A stretch of 64,000 nucleotides of DNA from Bacillus glycinifermentans (lineage in GTDB: Bacteria > Bacillota > Bacilli > Bacillales > Bacillaceae), in assembly GCF_001042475.2 (NCBI RefSeq), contig NZ_LECW02000082.1, forward strand, positions 1 through 64,000, written 5' to 3'. The notes beneath the pieces were generated by a model. The model made no database searches. It was not told the origin of the DNA and saw nothing but the letters and a program-made list of their open reading frames with translations. Made by a program: the position numbers and the translations under genes. The stretch's first letter is position 1, and every line of letters starts with the position of its first letter. Below are positions 34,809 to 43,613 of this stretch, piece after piece.

Positions 34809-35006
34809 ATGAGAATTGCCACAGTAATTGAGGTCACGTCCCCTCCTAAATTCAACCCAAAAGAGGGTTTGTGGGAGATAAGAGTTTCTTATAAAGATCC
34901 TGAAAACAACCACGATACGAAAACCTTGTTTGTAAAAACGGAAGGCGACGCAAGGGCTATTCGCAAAGGGTTTACTTTTCCGGTTAAGGGAGTGAGTGAA
35001 AGATGA
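34809..35006 (+). CDS. unknown small protein (65 aa)
   Basis: MRIATVIEVTSPPKF begins after GAGGTG with 9-bp spacing. It is a small beta-rich protein without a recognised family. Its stop overlaps the next start by ATGA. Confidence 0.6.
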   Translation: MRIATVIEVTSPPKFNPKEGLWEIRVSYKDPENNHDTKTLFVKTEGDARAIRKGFTFPVKGVSER

Positions 35007-35182
35007 CAAACACGAGAAGATTAGTAGAACATAAAACTCTAACGGTCGATAATGAGGAGTTAGTCGTAATGACTTTATTCGAAAAGGGAGTTAACAAAGA
35101 GAAGGCCAAAAAGATTGTCCCTTACTCCAAAAAACACGCTGTATTGATTGATAGAGGCTCAAAAGTTGAATTCGCTAAATAA
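35003..35182 (+). CDS. unknown small protein (59 aa)
   Basis: MTNTRRLVEHKTLTVD through KHAVLIDRGSKVEFAK, basic, translationally coupled to the previous gene by an ATGA overlap. No family is recognised. Confidence 0.6.
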   Translation: MTNTRRLVEHKTLTVDNEELVVMTLFEKGVNKEKAKKIVPYSKKHAVLIDRGSKVEFAK

Positions 35183-35254
35183 TATATTTATTATTTATAA
35201 TTCCATATAATATATGATATAATTATTTATGAATTTTAATTTGAGGTGAGTATA

Positions 35255-35527
35255 TTGAAGAACTTTGATAACTACATCTATGAATTTGTTGATGTTAAAG
35301 AAGACGGTATCTTCCTTAAAACTGAAAAATTGAGCTACCAAGAACTTTTAAAACAACAGGAAGAAAAAAAGAAAATTGTGAGAGGTCAAAATAGTTCCGG
35401 CAGAGAAGAACTAAAAGGTCAACCTTTGTTTTTTGATTATGCAGGCCCGATGTACAATGGAACGCATAACGGCAAAACGGTCATCAGATATGAAACCCGA
35501 GCGGCTTACGATGTATCAACTCAATAA
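35255..35527 (+). CDS. unknown small protein (90 aa)
   Basis: It starts at TTG after GAGGTG with 6-bp spacing. Beginning MKNFDNYIYEFVDVKE, it has a lysine-rich middle and a C-terminus ending in RAAYDVSTQ. No family is recognised. It is followed by its own terminator. Confidence 0.65.
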   Translation: MKNFDNYIYEFVDVKEDGIFLKTEKLSYQELLKQQEEKKKIVRGQNSSGREELKGQPLFFDYAGPMYNGTHNGKTVIRYETRAAYDVSTQ

Positions 35528-35542
35528 TAATCACTTCTTTTC

Positions 35543-35569
35543 CAGAGCCTTGTCACAGGCTCTTTTTTA
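35543..35569 (+). terminator. terminator of 35255 gene
   Basis: Stem AGAGCCT/AGGCTCT then T-run. Confidence 0.85.
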
Positions 35570-35580
35570 AAAAAGTTTAT

Positions 35581-35609
35581 TTGATTAAAAGTATCAAATG
35601 GAATATTAT
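35581..35609 (+). promoter_or_regulatory. recurring-type promoter (variant)
   Basis: TTGATT, AAAAGTATC in a 17-bp spacer, TATTAT. Confidence 0.7.
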
Positions 35610-35640
35610 AAAAAGTTTATACAAGGAGGATTCAACGTAC

Positions 35641-35889
35641 TTGTTCATTGGCAAAGTTGTTTCAATAACAGGAGAACTTCTCGCTGTGGGGATTTCATTG
35701 GGAATTGTAAAGCAATCAATCCTCAAAAGCGTTATATATGATTACCAGAGACACACACGAAGATTCCCCCATACTTTAAAGCAATATTTTCTTGAATATC
35801 AAGAACAAGGGGATAGTTATCAACTAATCTATGATAGTAGAATAGGGCAAGATGAAACGTTTGTTTTGCCGCTTCGAGATGACTTTTAG
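35641..35889 (+). CDS. unknown small protein (82 aa)
   Basis: It starts at TTG, 11 bp after AAGGAGG, since anything earlier would overlap the promoter. It has one moderately hydrophobic stretch and a charged C-terminus (YDSRIGQDETFVLPLRDDF). No family is recognised. Confidence 0.55.
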   Translation: MFIGKVVSITGELLAVGISLGIVKQSILKSVIYDYQRHTRRFPHTLKQYFLEYQEQGDSYQLIYDSRIGQDETFVLPLRDDF

Positions 35890-36007
35890 AACTTGATACT
35901 CCTTTCAGAGAAGAACGGTTTGCATGGTTAGACGGAAATGTTCAAAAAGAACTCTTAGGATAAACGAATAAACTTAAATCACTAAAACTCAAAAGGGAGG
36001 ATTCTAT

Positions 36008-36307
36008 ATGTTCAAAGGAAAGTATACAGGGGAAGGAAACGTGAATTTAGATCAAGGAGTTTGTTATTATTTGTTCCCGTTGGGAGAGAGTCATTACTAT
36101 GTTTCTAAGTTTAATAGTGTTAATGCTCACGTTGGAGCTTATCGTCAAAGTTTATTTACGGTTACAGAACATTTGGAAGATGTACCGGATACGAACACTG
36201 ACATTCCCTTAAATTCGAACATAGAAACAAATAAAGTCGATATGAACATAAAAGAGGAGCTCGAAGACCTTCCACCGGAGAAATGGGAGCAAATTTCTTT
36301 ATTCTAA
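36008..36307 (+). CDS. small protein with C-terminal clamp-binding-like motif
   Basis: This 99-residue acidic protein has a small N-terminal domain (MFKGKYTGEGNVNLDQG) and a disordered-looking acidic tail. It ends in EQISLF, which fits the QL(S/D)LF consensus used by replication proteins to dock on the DnaN sliding clamp. The ribosome site is GGGAGG. A clamp-interacting role is inference from this motif only. Confidence 0.65.
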   Translation: MFKGKYTGEGNVNLDQGVCYYLFPLGESHYYVSKFNSVNAHVGAYRQSLFTVTEHLEDVPDTNTDIPLNSNIETNKVDMNIKEELEDLPPEKWEQISLF

Positions 36308-36607
36308 TCAGTTTCAACTTCAACTACAGGGACACATAATGGCGTTAATTTTAAATATATTAATTTCAATATGTTATTTTTCGTAAACTCGATAAACTCT
36401 CATTCTCTTCACAGACAATTCGATTTTTCAAAAGTGCCGTAATATTTTTTTATTTAAATATCTTTAGTTTTGACAAAAAAATAATCAATACACTACAAAA
36501 AAACAGTAAGGGAAATGCTTTATTACCAGATTATTATTGGATTGATTCATGTAATCAATTATTGAATTTTAATATTTTTGAATCATCACAAAAAATAAAG
36601 AAAGAGA
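36308..36607. other. noncoding stretch upstream of bacteriocin operon
   Basis: No gene is visible. The stretch is AT-rich with an imperfect palindrome around GATTCATGTAATC near 36543. Confidence 0.35.
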
Positions 36608-36660
36608 CCATTTTCAATAATTTCCTAAAGTATTGACTATATTGGAAATGGTGTTAATAT
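36608..36660 (+). promoter_or_regulatory. promoter and operator-like inverted repeat of bacteriocin operon
   Basis: TTGACT (36633), 16 bp, TAATAT. The inverted repeat CCATTTTCAATA/TATTGGAAATGG (36608-36619 and 36640-36651, one mismatch) brackets the -35 box. No AAAAGTATAT is present, so it is regulated separately. Confidence 0.55.
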
Positions 36661-36718
36661 TTAGTTGTGATCATTACCAAAAAGTAGTGGTTCACAAAAA
36701 AATCATAGGAGTGAGGCA

Positions 36719-37108
36719 ATGAAAAGAAAGTCTGTTGTCCTGTCGGCTGTTGCTTTAGCTGGTTTGGTTGGAAGTAGCCTAATACCTTCTAACGCCCATG
36801 CATCAGAGTACTTAGGCTGGGATGAAGAATCAGGGATTGTAAACCCTGATAACTATTCTATCTCTGCCAAAAATAAGCCTGATTCACACAAAGGCTGGTC
36901 TGAACTAAATTACAAGATGAATAGACATAGGGCAGTAGGAGTGACAAAATGGAAAGGTAAACGACATTATACAACAGCAAGGTACGAACGCAGATGGCCT
37001 TTCTCTGGTGTTATTACAAGTAGCGGCCGAGTTTGGGGAACCGGAAAGACTGTCGCTAAGTCTGGCTGGTGCCAAGGTGGTACAGCAAGAACCTATTGGG
37101 GAAATTAA
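36719..37108 (+). CDS. lactococcin 972 family bacteriocin precursor
   Basis: This 129-residue protein has a signal peptide (cleavage near NAHA-SEY) and a C-terminal domain of the lactococcin 972 kind: HYTTARYERRW, then GRVWGTGKTVAKSGWC and the end TARTYWGN. Family members are secreted unmodified proteins that bind lipid II and block septum formation. The mature region is longer than lactococcin 972. The following genes are the usual export/immunity partners. Confidence 0.8.
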   Translation: MKRKSVVLSAVALAGLVGSSLIPSNAHASEYLGWDEESGIVNPDNYSISAKNKPDSHKGWSELNYKMNRHRAVGVTKWKGKRHYTTARYERRWPFSGVITSSGRVWGTGKTVAKSGWCQGGTARTYWGN

Positions 37109-37138
37109 GTAGTTACTTATAATTGAAGGTGGTTCTTT

Positions 37139-38125
37139 ATGAAACAAAGAGTGTCTACGCTTATTTATTTAAGCCTTCCCTTTTTTGTTATGAGCTTGAT
37201 AATTGCGGCCTATACACACTATTTAACTGATCAACAAAAGCTCGAAAGAATTTCTAACTCTTTGTATAGCAATGACAGCGTGTATTTACATATCACCACG
37301 AAGAAAAAAGAGCCCTTCAATTGGAATCAATTTGACTTAAATAAAAAGTATACCATTTTCAAAGAAGCCTCTGATGGTGATACACATGTCAGGGGCTTTT
37401 TTTCAAAAGGTAGCACTGATGTAGTCCCTCCAATTAAAGAAGGCAGATTTTTTCAGCCAGAAGACTTTTATAAAAATAAAAAGGTAGCTGTCGTAGGAAA
37501 AGCTATAAAAGAAACAGAATATTTTTATTATGAAGGTGAACGTTTTAGGATTATCGGGCGTATGGGGAATAAAACACCAACATCGATTGATCAGCAAGTG
37601 CTCATCAATATTGACGCATTTGATGAAATTACAAGAGGGAACACCAACTATTATGTGATTGATGACTACTCAGATCAAAAAAATGTTATCAACCAATTGA
37701 AAAAAACAGTTAACGATGCACGTATAACCATAAAAAACAAAGAGGACAAGGGTTTGAATCGCATCACAGGAATAGCCGAACAAAGTCTTCTTATCCTCTA
37801 TGTACTTCTCTGTGTTATTGGACTGACATCAATTTTCATTTCAGTATACTGGATTCACCGCAAAACGATGTTAATCACAATCAAACAGTTAATTGGCTTT
37901 CAACAAGGGAAAATATTCTGGAGTCTCCTCCTTCACTATCTACTAGCAACTCAAAGCTTTTACGCATTGGGGCTCTTAACAGGAAAACTCATGTTGCCTT
38001 TCTCTAATGATCAATTGAAAATAATTGCTTTAAGCTATGCTGTGACTACCGTATTGGGAGTCGTTAGTTTTGTTATTGCGTTTCAGAGAAAGTCTTACAA
38101 AAATATAATAAAAAGACTGAGGTAA
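37139..38125 (+). CDS. bacteriocin-associated membrane protein, first half
   Basis: This 328-residue protein has one N-terminal helix, an outer domain of about 190 residues with MacB/FtsX-like features (VAVVGKAIKETEYFYYEGER) and three C-terminal helices. In lactococcin 972 loci a single protein of about 650-700 residues with seven helices fills this role. Here the function appears divided between this gene and the next. It probably works with the ABC ATPase in export or immunity. Confidence 0.75.
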   Translation: MKQRVSTLIYLSLPFFVMSLIIAAYTHYLTDQQKLERISNSLYSNDSVYLHITTKKKEPFNWNQFDLNKKYTIFKEASDGDTHVRGFFSKGSTDVVPPIKEGRFFQPEDFYKNKKVAVVGKAIKETEYFYYEGERFRIIGRMGNKTPTSIDQQVLINIDAFDEITRGNTNYYVIDDYSDQKNVINQLKKTVNDARITIKNKEDKGLNRITGIAEQSLLILYVLLCVIGLTSIFISVYWIHRKTMLITIKQLIGFQQGKIFWSLLLHYLLATQSFYALGLLTGKLMLPFSNDQLKIIALSYAVTTVLGVVSFVIAFQRKSYKNIIKRLR

Positions 38126-38131
38126 AAACTA

Positions 38132-39415
38132 ATGGTGTTAAAAGAATGTTGGGAGAGCATAACTTCAAAAAAGTTGATTACCGCTTTAGTCATTCTGGAG
38201 CTAATTGTTCTATCGTTTTTTATGTCAATATTGTTTTTAGTTTATCAAAAGTCTGAAACACATGCTGAAAGTTTTATGAACTCTTTTGATAACCAGAATG
38301 TTTACCAAATAGATGATCAATTACGGGATGAAAAGGAAGATGCCTTCCTAAGTGATCCGGCAAATGTAGAAAAACTTCGTGTGTTGTATGAAAAGTTTGA
38401 TTCGACAGACCAATTTAAGTTTTTGAATATCATCCAACAACCAATCGGAGTCCTCGATTTTAAAGGGGATCAAACTTTATTGGCAGGGTACGAAGAAAAC
38501 AGTATTATTGAGCCGTATGAATCTGAAATAGATCATCAAATATACGATACTGTAAAAGCTGTACAGGTGAATAAACAAGCTATTGATTTACTTAATATTC
38601 AATTATCAGAGGGTAAGCCGCTCCCGAATGAAGCATTTAAATATAAAGAAAACTCCAAGATTCCAGTTTTACTCGGTTCCAGTTACAGAGGGATCTACAA
38701 TGTTGGCGATACCATCACTGTTGAATACTTATTTAAAAAGATGGACGTCCGAGTAAGTGGATTTATGAAAGAAAACACGTTTACAACAATTGGCCAAGAC
38801 TCTCAAGTTTATTTAGACAGATACATGGTCTTGCCAATGATGCATTTTGATCACGTCGAGCGGAACGACAAAGAGTTTTATGATTTTCAATGGAAAGTTT
38901 TGCTCCACAGTGTCAATGGATATATCGTTACCCCGAAAGACAGTTTGAAGACTACAAAGGAAGTCAATCAAATAGCTAGTCAATCAGGTTTCTCAGACTT
39001 CACGATCATTGGCGCTAATACGACGGGAATTGTTGTTTTGTCTAGCATGTTGGAGCAGAACCAGCAAATCTTAATTTTGATCACAACCACACTGGCCCTA
39101 TTTGCGATGGGTACCATTTATTTTGTTTTAAGGGCAAAGTTAAGGCTTAACAAGAAAAAGTATGGAATTTATTTAATGGTGGGCTTAACAGCACAGCACA
39201 TCTTATCCTTTATCTTTTTTGAAATCTTATTCCTATGTCTCTTCTCCTTTGCATTAGTAGCTTCGATGATGTCGCTCATACTTGGAACATTAAGTGCGGC
39301 CTATTATGTAGGTGGAATGGCACTTTCAGTCATGTTTAGCGTCGTGTTAGTTGTTCCGTTTTATTTAAAGTTTAAAAAACATCCGACACAAATGCTGTTG
39401 AAGGGGAGAGAATAA
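38132..39415 (+). CDS. bacteriocin-associated FtsX-like permease, second half
   Basis: This 427-residue protein has an N-terminal helix, a large outer domain (about residues 45-300) and three or four C-terminal helices; VPVLLGSSYRG-like segments recall FtsX/MacB permeases. It begins 6 bp after the previous gene and overlaps the ATPase gene by one base (TAATG), so the three are one complex. Confidence 0.8.
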   Translation: MVLKECWESITSKKLITALVILELIVLSFFMSILFLVYQKSETHAESFMNSFDNQNVYQIDDQLRDEKEDAFLSDPANVEKLRVLYEKFDSTDQFKFLNIIQQPIGVLDFKGDQTLLAGYEENSIIEPYESEIDHQIYDTVKAVQVNKQAIDLLNIQLSEGKPLPNEAFKYKENSKIPVLLGSSYRGIYNVGDTITVEYLFKKMDVRVSGFMKENTFTTIGQDSQVYLDRYMVLPMMHFDHVERNDKEFYDFQWKVLLHSVNGYIVTPKDSLKTTKEVNQIASQSGFSDFTIIGANTTGIVVLSSMLEQNQQILILITTTLALFAMGTIYFVLRAKLRLNKKKYGIYLMVGLTAQHILSFIFFEILFLCLFSFALVASMMSLILGTLSAAYYVGGMALSVMFSVVLVVPFYLKFKKHPTQMLLKGRE

Positions 39416-40080
39416 TGGATTTGATCAAATTTAAACAGGTATCTAAGGTCTTTGAATCAGGTAAGCAGAGTAAACGGGTTCTAAATGAGATAGATTTAAC
39501 CATCAAAGAGAATGAACTGGTCATGATTACAGGAAGAAGCGGAAGTGGAAAAACAACACTTCTGAACATCATAGCCGGTCTAGATAAGCCAACGAGTGGA
39601 TCTTATTTCTATAAAGATATTGATATAACAAAAAAGAATTACAAACAACTGGCGAGTTTCAGGCAACATAGAATCGGTATTATCCTACAGAATTATCCTC
39701 TGATTGACGAGAAGAATGTATTAGAGAATGTGAGAATTCCCTTATGGAATAGTGGATTGACTAAAGAGGAGAAAAATAGGCGTGTGATCGAGTTATTGGA
39801 TTATGTGGGGTTAGAGGATAAATTATCAGCTTATCCTAAAGAACTTTCCGGGGGAGAGGCACAAAGGGTAGCAACTGCAAGAGCATTAATTAATGATCCT
39901 GATTGTATACTTGCAGATGAGCCAACAGGATCCCTAGATGAGGAAAGTGAACAGATTATATTTGATTTACTTAGTGATCTCCATCGGCGAGGAAAAACAA
40001 TTATCATAGTGACTCATAATAAGGAGTTAGCAGAACAAGGACAAAGACAAATACAACTTCATAATGGGGCCATATCGTGA
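39415..40080 (+). CDS. ABC transporter ATP-binding protein (lactococcin 972 group)
   Basis: This 221-residue ATPase has all motifs: Walker A GRSGSGKTT (residues 39-47), Q-loop region IILQNYPL, signature LSGGEAQRVA, Walker B CILADEPTGSLD and H-loop IIVTHN. It fits the MacB/LolD-like subgroup that energises the two preceding FtsX-like proteins. Confidence 0.93.
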   Translation: MDLIKFKQVSKVFESGKQSKRVLNEIDLTIKENELVMITGRSGSGKTTLLNIIAGLDKPTSGSYFYKDIDITKKNYKQLASFRQHRIGIILQNYPLIDEKNVLENVRIPLWNSGLTKEEKNRRVIELLDYVGLEDKLSAYPKELSGGEAQRVATARALINDPDCILADEPTGSLDEESEQIIFDLLSDLHRRGKTIIIVTHNKELAEQGQRQIQLHNGAIS

Positions 40081-40088
40081 GTTGAAAG

Positions 40089-40127
40089 AACAAGCATATC
40101 AAAACAGGTATGCTTGTTTTTTTGTTT
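40089..40127 (+). terminator. terminator of bacteriocin operon
   Basis: Stem AACAAGCATA/TATGCTTGTT then T-run. Confidence 0.9.
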
Positions 40128-40202
40128 TTAGCCCCAATGTAAAAACGTAGTATAATCAAGGGGTCTGTAAGTGTTTTGCTCGGGAGAAAGGAGCGTTCCA
40201 AT

Positions 40203-40496
40203 TTGAAGGAAAAAACACATTTGAAAGCATTGGAAGGAAAAAGCAAAGCGGAAAAGAAGAGAATAAGACAAGAGTATGAAGAAGCAAAGAAACGATTGGA
40301 AAAGAAGCAATCTAAATATGTGACAAAAGAAAATAAAATGAGCAGACCTATGAGCAACAAAGAAAAAAAGAAAGCAGAAGCCAAGCGATTGAAGCGATAT
40401 AACGATAGAGTATGGCGTGGGTGGCGAGAATCAGATAATCAGGTTTCTCCTGTTAAAACATACAGACTAGAGGATTTGAAAAAAGGTGAAGATTAA
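40203..40496 (+). CDS. small highly basic coiled-coil protein
   Basis: This 97-residue lysine/glutamate-rich protein (KAEKKRIRQEYEEAKKRLEK) starts at TTG after AAAGGAG. It could bind nucleic acid; no family is recognised. The SEC-C protein follows 29 bp downstream. Confidence 0.6.
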   Translation: MKEKTHLKALEGKSKAEKKRIRQEYEEAKKRLEKKQSKYVTKENKMSRPMSNKEKKKAEAKRLKRYNDRVWRGWRESDNQVSPVKTYRLEDLKKGED

Positions 40497-40525
40497 ATCT
40501 AACCTAATAGGAGGGGCTTAATTAA

Positions 40526-41194
40526 ATGTGTGGACGTAATGAACCTTGTCCTTGCGGTAGTGGTAAAAAGTATAAAAAATGTTGCTTGAATAAAGTAACC
40601 AATTCTTTTGAAGAATGGAAACAAAGAGCGTATCAAATATCAGACAACAAAATTCTGATTGAGACGTTCTTTGCAGTTTTCAACAGAGCAATGAGAAATA
40701 ACTGGCGAGGAGCTTGCCATACTGTTTCAAGTATCTTATATGTTTTGCTCCGAGAGCAGGGAATAGAGGCGCAATTAAGAATAGGCTTTGTATCATTCAA
40801 AAAAGCTCGTGCAACATTCAGTCATTCTTGGATCACGATTGATGGGGAAACTTATGATGTAGCTCTATATCGAGCAAACCCCTTAACTCCGGGTAGTTAT
40901 TTCACTGAAATCTCCGCTCCTATTTTTAAAGGGATCAATTTAGAGAGCTTTACAGAAACAGATATTGAGTTCGGTGTTCATACAGATTATGAAACAAAAG
41001 ATAAAACGTATCAAAAAATGACCGAAACATCTGTCGGGAATTACATGATTGGATGGCAAGGTCATAAAATGGGGCTCTGGAGTGAGGTTATTGAGATTGC
41101 AACTAGGCTCGGGATCCATTTAGATTATGATGAGTTAAAATCCAAGTATCGGCATATCGTTTTTCAAAAAACGGTTGCTAAAGCTATAGAGTGA
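40526..41194 (+). CDS. SEC-C motif protein with transglutaminase-like domain
   Basis: This 222-residue protein has the N-terminal zinc-binding SEC-C motif EPCPCGSGKKYKKCC (residues 6-20). A domain follows with a Cys-His-Asp order suggestive of papain/transglutaminase folds: WRGACHTVSSILYVLL, FSHSWITIDG, then ETYDVALY. Such a domain could cut or cross-link proteins, or act as a non-enzymatic scaffold. The gene lies directly before the iteron region of the second origin. Confidence 0.65.
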   Translation: MCGRNEPCPCGSGKKYKKCCLNKVTNSFEEWKQRAYQISDNKILIETFFAVFNRAMRNNWRGACHTVSSILYVLLREQGIEAQLRIGFVSFKKARATFSHSWITIDGETYDVALYRANPLTPGSYFTEISAPIFKGINLESFTETDIEFGVHTDYETKDKTYQKMTETSVGNYMIGWQGHKMGLWSEVIEIATRLGIHLDYDELKSKYRHIVFQKTVAKAIE

Positions 41195-41245
41195 AGGGAC
41201 AATGGAATCAGTTTGTAGCTGGATAACAGTCGGTTGTTCTTTATA

Positions 41246-42117
41246 GCTACTTAAAAGGGGTGAACCATTTGAGTATCTAAAAAGGGGTACCTAAACGGGT
41301 TCACCCATTCTAATCTTTTCAAGGCTACTTATACAGGGCGAGGATATGGATACATTTAAAATTGATTGGAAACAAGGAAGAGAATCAAATTTGATTTTGC
41401 TGTGGAGTCCGTTTAAGTAGCCGTTTTAGATTGTTATTAAGGGGAGTCATGGTGTTTATAGGGGAGTTCACCATTGTAGTGAGGTATAGATGAAAGAAGA
41501 GAGAAAACTATAGGGCGGAAAAAGGGTTAAGGTATCAGGAAGAGTCAAGTAACTGGTTAAAATCAAGGTCTTGTACAAAGGCTACTTAAAAGGGGTAAAT
41601 GGGGTAAAGTAAGGATCCATGTTTTATATGCTTAAACTGTTTTTAATGTTTACTTTGTTTTCATGTTTAGGGGTACGGGAAAGCCTTATCTATCAAGTGA
41701 TTGAGAGACTATTGTTCTACTAAAACAGTGTGAATGGCTACTTAAACGGTGTAATCCGCTAGAATAATAGTGTGAGAGGTTACATAGAGCGAGTGAAAGG
41801 TTACTTAAACGGGGTTAAAAGGTTACTAAATCGGTGTAAGTCTCCATAGGGGGTATTAAAAAGCTACCTAAACGGTGTGAATGATTGATGTTCTTATAAA
41901 ATGGTTATACAAAACAGGCGGAAAATATGTTTGAAAATTGCTTTCTTGAAGTCATTTTGATGATAGAGGCAGGCGATATCAATCATTTGGTTTTATTGAA
42001 AAGAGGTAGGCCCCGTTTAGGTAGCCAATGGGTCAAAAAATTTTTTCACCCCGTTTAAGTAGCCTTTTAGGAAGTCTGCTTGATATGATGGCAAATATGC
42101 GCCCCGTTTAGGTAGCC
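41246..42117. other. origin region with about fourteen iterons for the Rep_3-type initiator
   Basis: Copies of GGCTACTTAAACGGGGT and close variants (TTACTTAAACGG, CTACCTAAACGG) occur in forward orientation at 41246, 41288, 41323, 41580, 41736, 41799, 41821 and 41862. They occur in reverse at 41409, 42011, 42049 and 42101, with weaker copies nearby. Iterons flanking a Rep gene in both orientations are typical of theta origins with handcuffing copy control. Confidence 0.85.
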
Positions 42118-42173
42118 TTAAATCCAACTGCCTTTTTAGAGGAAAAACCTGTCTAGACTTTCATGTCAATTAA

Positions 42174-42196
42174 CCCTATATTCAAATATAATAGGG
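42174..42196 (+). promoter_or_regulatory. promoter with inverted repeat upstream of rep
   Basis: TATAAT at 42187 lies within a CCCTAT/ATAGGG inverted repeat. Such repeats are usual sites for Rep-dimer autorepression. The -35 is not convincing. Confidence 0.6.
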
Positions 42197-42221
42197 ATCT
42201 AGGTTAGGAGGAGTGGTAGAT

Positions 42222-43574
42222 GTGAACAATGATTTGCCAATGCCCCAACAACTCACCTTCGATGACGAATTAGCTGAAATTAAACCATATTATCTAGTGA
42301 ACCAAGCTAACGATTTGATTAATTCGAGACAGGATCTATCGTTAACTGAACGAAGAATCATATACAGTTTAATCAGTTTAGTTCAGCCCGAAGATGAAGA
42401 GATGAAAACTTATGTCCTCCAGATTAAGGATTTAGCTAGGCTGGTTGGGATAAGTGAACACAGCTTCTATGAGAGGGTTGAAAAGAGCATAGACCAGCTA
42501 CAAAGTAAAGTGCTGGTAGTTGAGAAATTTGATGCTAAAGGCAATCCGATCATCGTGGACAAAATCAACTGGATTCAACAGGCCACGTATTTAAAGGGAG
42601 AGGGTCTTGTCAGAATAAAACTTTCTGATGCCCTTGCTCAATATTTAGTCAATTTGAAAACGTCTTATACAAAATACAGGCTCTATAATGTGTTAAAGCT
42701 TAAGTCGGAGTATTCTTGGAGAATGTATGAGATCCTAAAAGAAAGAGAGCCGCTCCAAAGAAAAAGGATCCTACGTGTCAGCGAATTGCGACGATTATTA
42801 AACATTCCGGATGACAAGCTAACACAGACAAAAAACCTGAAAAAAGTGGTTATCGAAAAGGCGAAGGAAGAGCTTAAAGAGAAGACAGACATATATTTTG
42901 AGTATGAAGTACATAAAAAAGTCGGTAGACGGATCGATTCATTTGTGTTTTACGTTTATAAGAATGACCAGAATGTTCGGCAGTTCTTATCTAAGGATGC
43001 TGTTGATTTTGATGTCCGTGCCGTCTTAAGTCGGATTATGAAATATGGAATCAGCAAGTCCGTGGCTGTTTCATGGATTAAAGAGTACCATCCTAGATAT
43101 ATTGAGGAAAACCTTGATTACGCTATAGGAATGCAATCTCATTCAGGGAGTATTGAAAACTTAAGTGGCTACATCTATCAGACAATGAAGCATAACTACG
43201 CCGGATCCATTTATAGCTATGAAGATGATGAATACGAATCCTCCCTCTATGGAATGGCGGCAGGAGATTATGTTCATAAAGTCAAAGCGAAGACAGAAGA
43301 GGATATTGAACGCATCAAAGATCTTCTTAGTCGTTATAATCAAGCGATGTTAAAGACTTCTGATGACTTTCAAGCGCTTCAACAGTTAGGAAAAGAGCGG
43401 AAACGACAGCTTATTAGTCTGATCGATGAAATAAACGAAGGTAGAGTAAAACATGGTTATCCATGTTTGTCCCATTCGGATTTTAGTGGTTACGAGGAAT
43501 TATTACCGTACTTTAACGAGTGGGAGAAGACTCCCACACAGGGATCCGCTGAAAGAGAGGAGATCCCTTATTAA
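42222..43574 (+). CDS. Rep_3-type plasmid replication initiator
   Basis: This 450-residue protein has two winged-helix domains: residues about 25-145 (LSLTERRIIYSLISLV, LKIKDL-like stretch, VGISEHSFYERVEKSI) and 150-260 (LNVLKLKSEYSWRMYEILKE, RVSELRRLLNIPD). This is the WH1/WH2 layout of RepB/Rep_3 initiators that bind iterons. The extra 190-residue C-terminal part is uncommon. The GTG start was chosen for GGAGG spacing. With the initiator at 16712 the plasmid has two replication systems. Confidence 0.9.
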   Translation: MNNDLPMPQQLTFDDELAEIKPYYLVNQANDLINSRQDLSLTERRIIYSLISLVQPEDEEMKTYVLQIKDLARLVGISEHSFYERVEKSIDQLQSKVLVVEKFDAKGNPIIVDKINWIQQATYLKGEGLVRIKLSDALAQYLVNLKTSYTKYRLYNVLKLKSEYSWRMYEILKEREPLQRKRILRVSELRRLLNIPDDKLTQTKNLKKVVIEKAKEELKEKTDIYFEYEVHKKVGRRIDSFVFYVYKNDQNVRQFLSKDAVDFDVRAVLSRIMKYGISKSVAVSWIKEYHPRYIEENLDYAIGMQSHSGSIENLSGYIYQTMKHNYAGSIYSYEDDEYESSLYGMAAGDYVHKVKAKTEEDIERIKDLLSRYNQAMLKTSDDFQALQQLGKERKRQLISLIDEINEGRVKHGYPCLSHSDFSGYEELLPYFNEWEKTPTQGSAEREEIPY

Positions 43575-43579
43575 ACGCC

Positions 43580-43613
43580 AAAGCCCCCCTAAGCAATGCT
43601 TAAGGGGGGCTTA
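43580..43613 (+). terminator. terminator of rep
   Basis: Stem AAGCCCCCCTAAGC/GCTTAAGGGGGGCTT with a 3-base loop. Confidence 0.85.

Noticed and set aside
34269-35009. 246-codon open frame on the minus strand
   Set aside because: It runs antisense through the IS605-type remnant and two small plus-strand genes, has no ribosome site and no protein-like composition.
41246-42117. Regular repeats resembling a CRISPR array
   Set aside because: Repeats are short, in both orientations and irregularly spaced before a rep gene, and no cas genes are present; iterons explain them.
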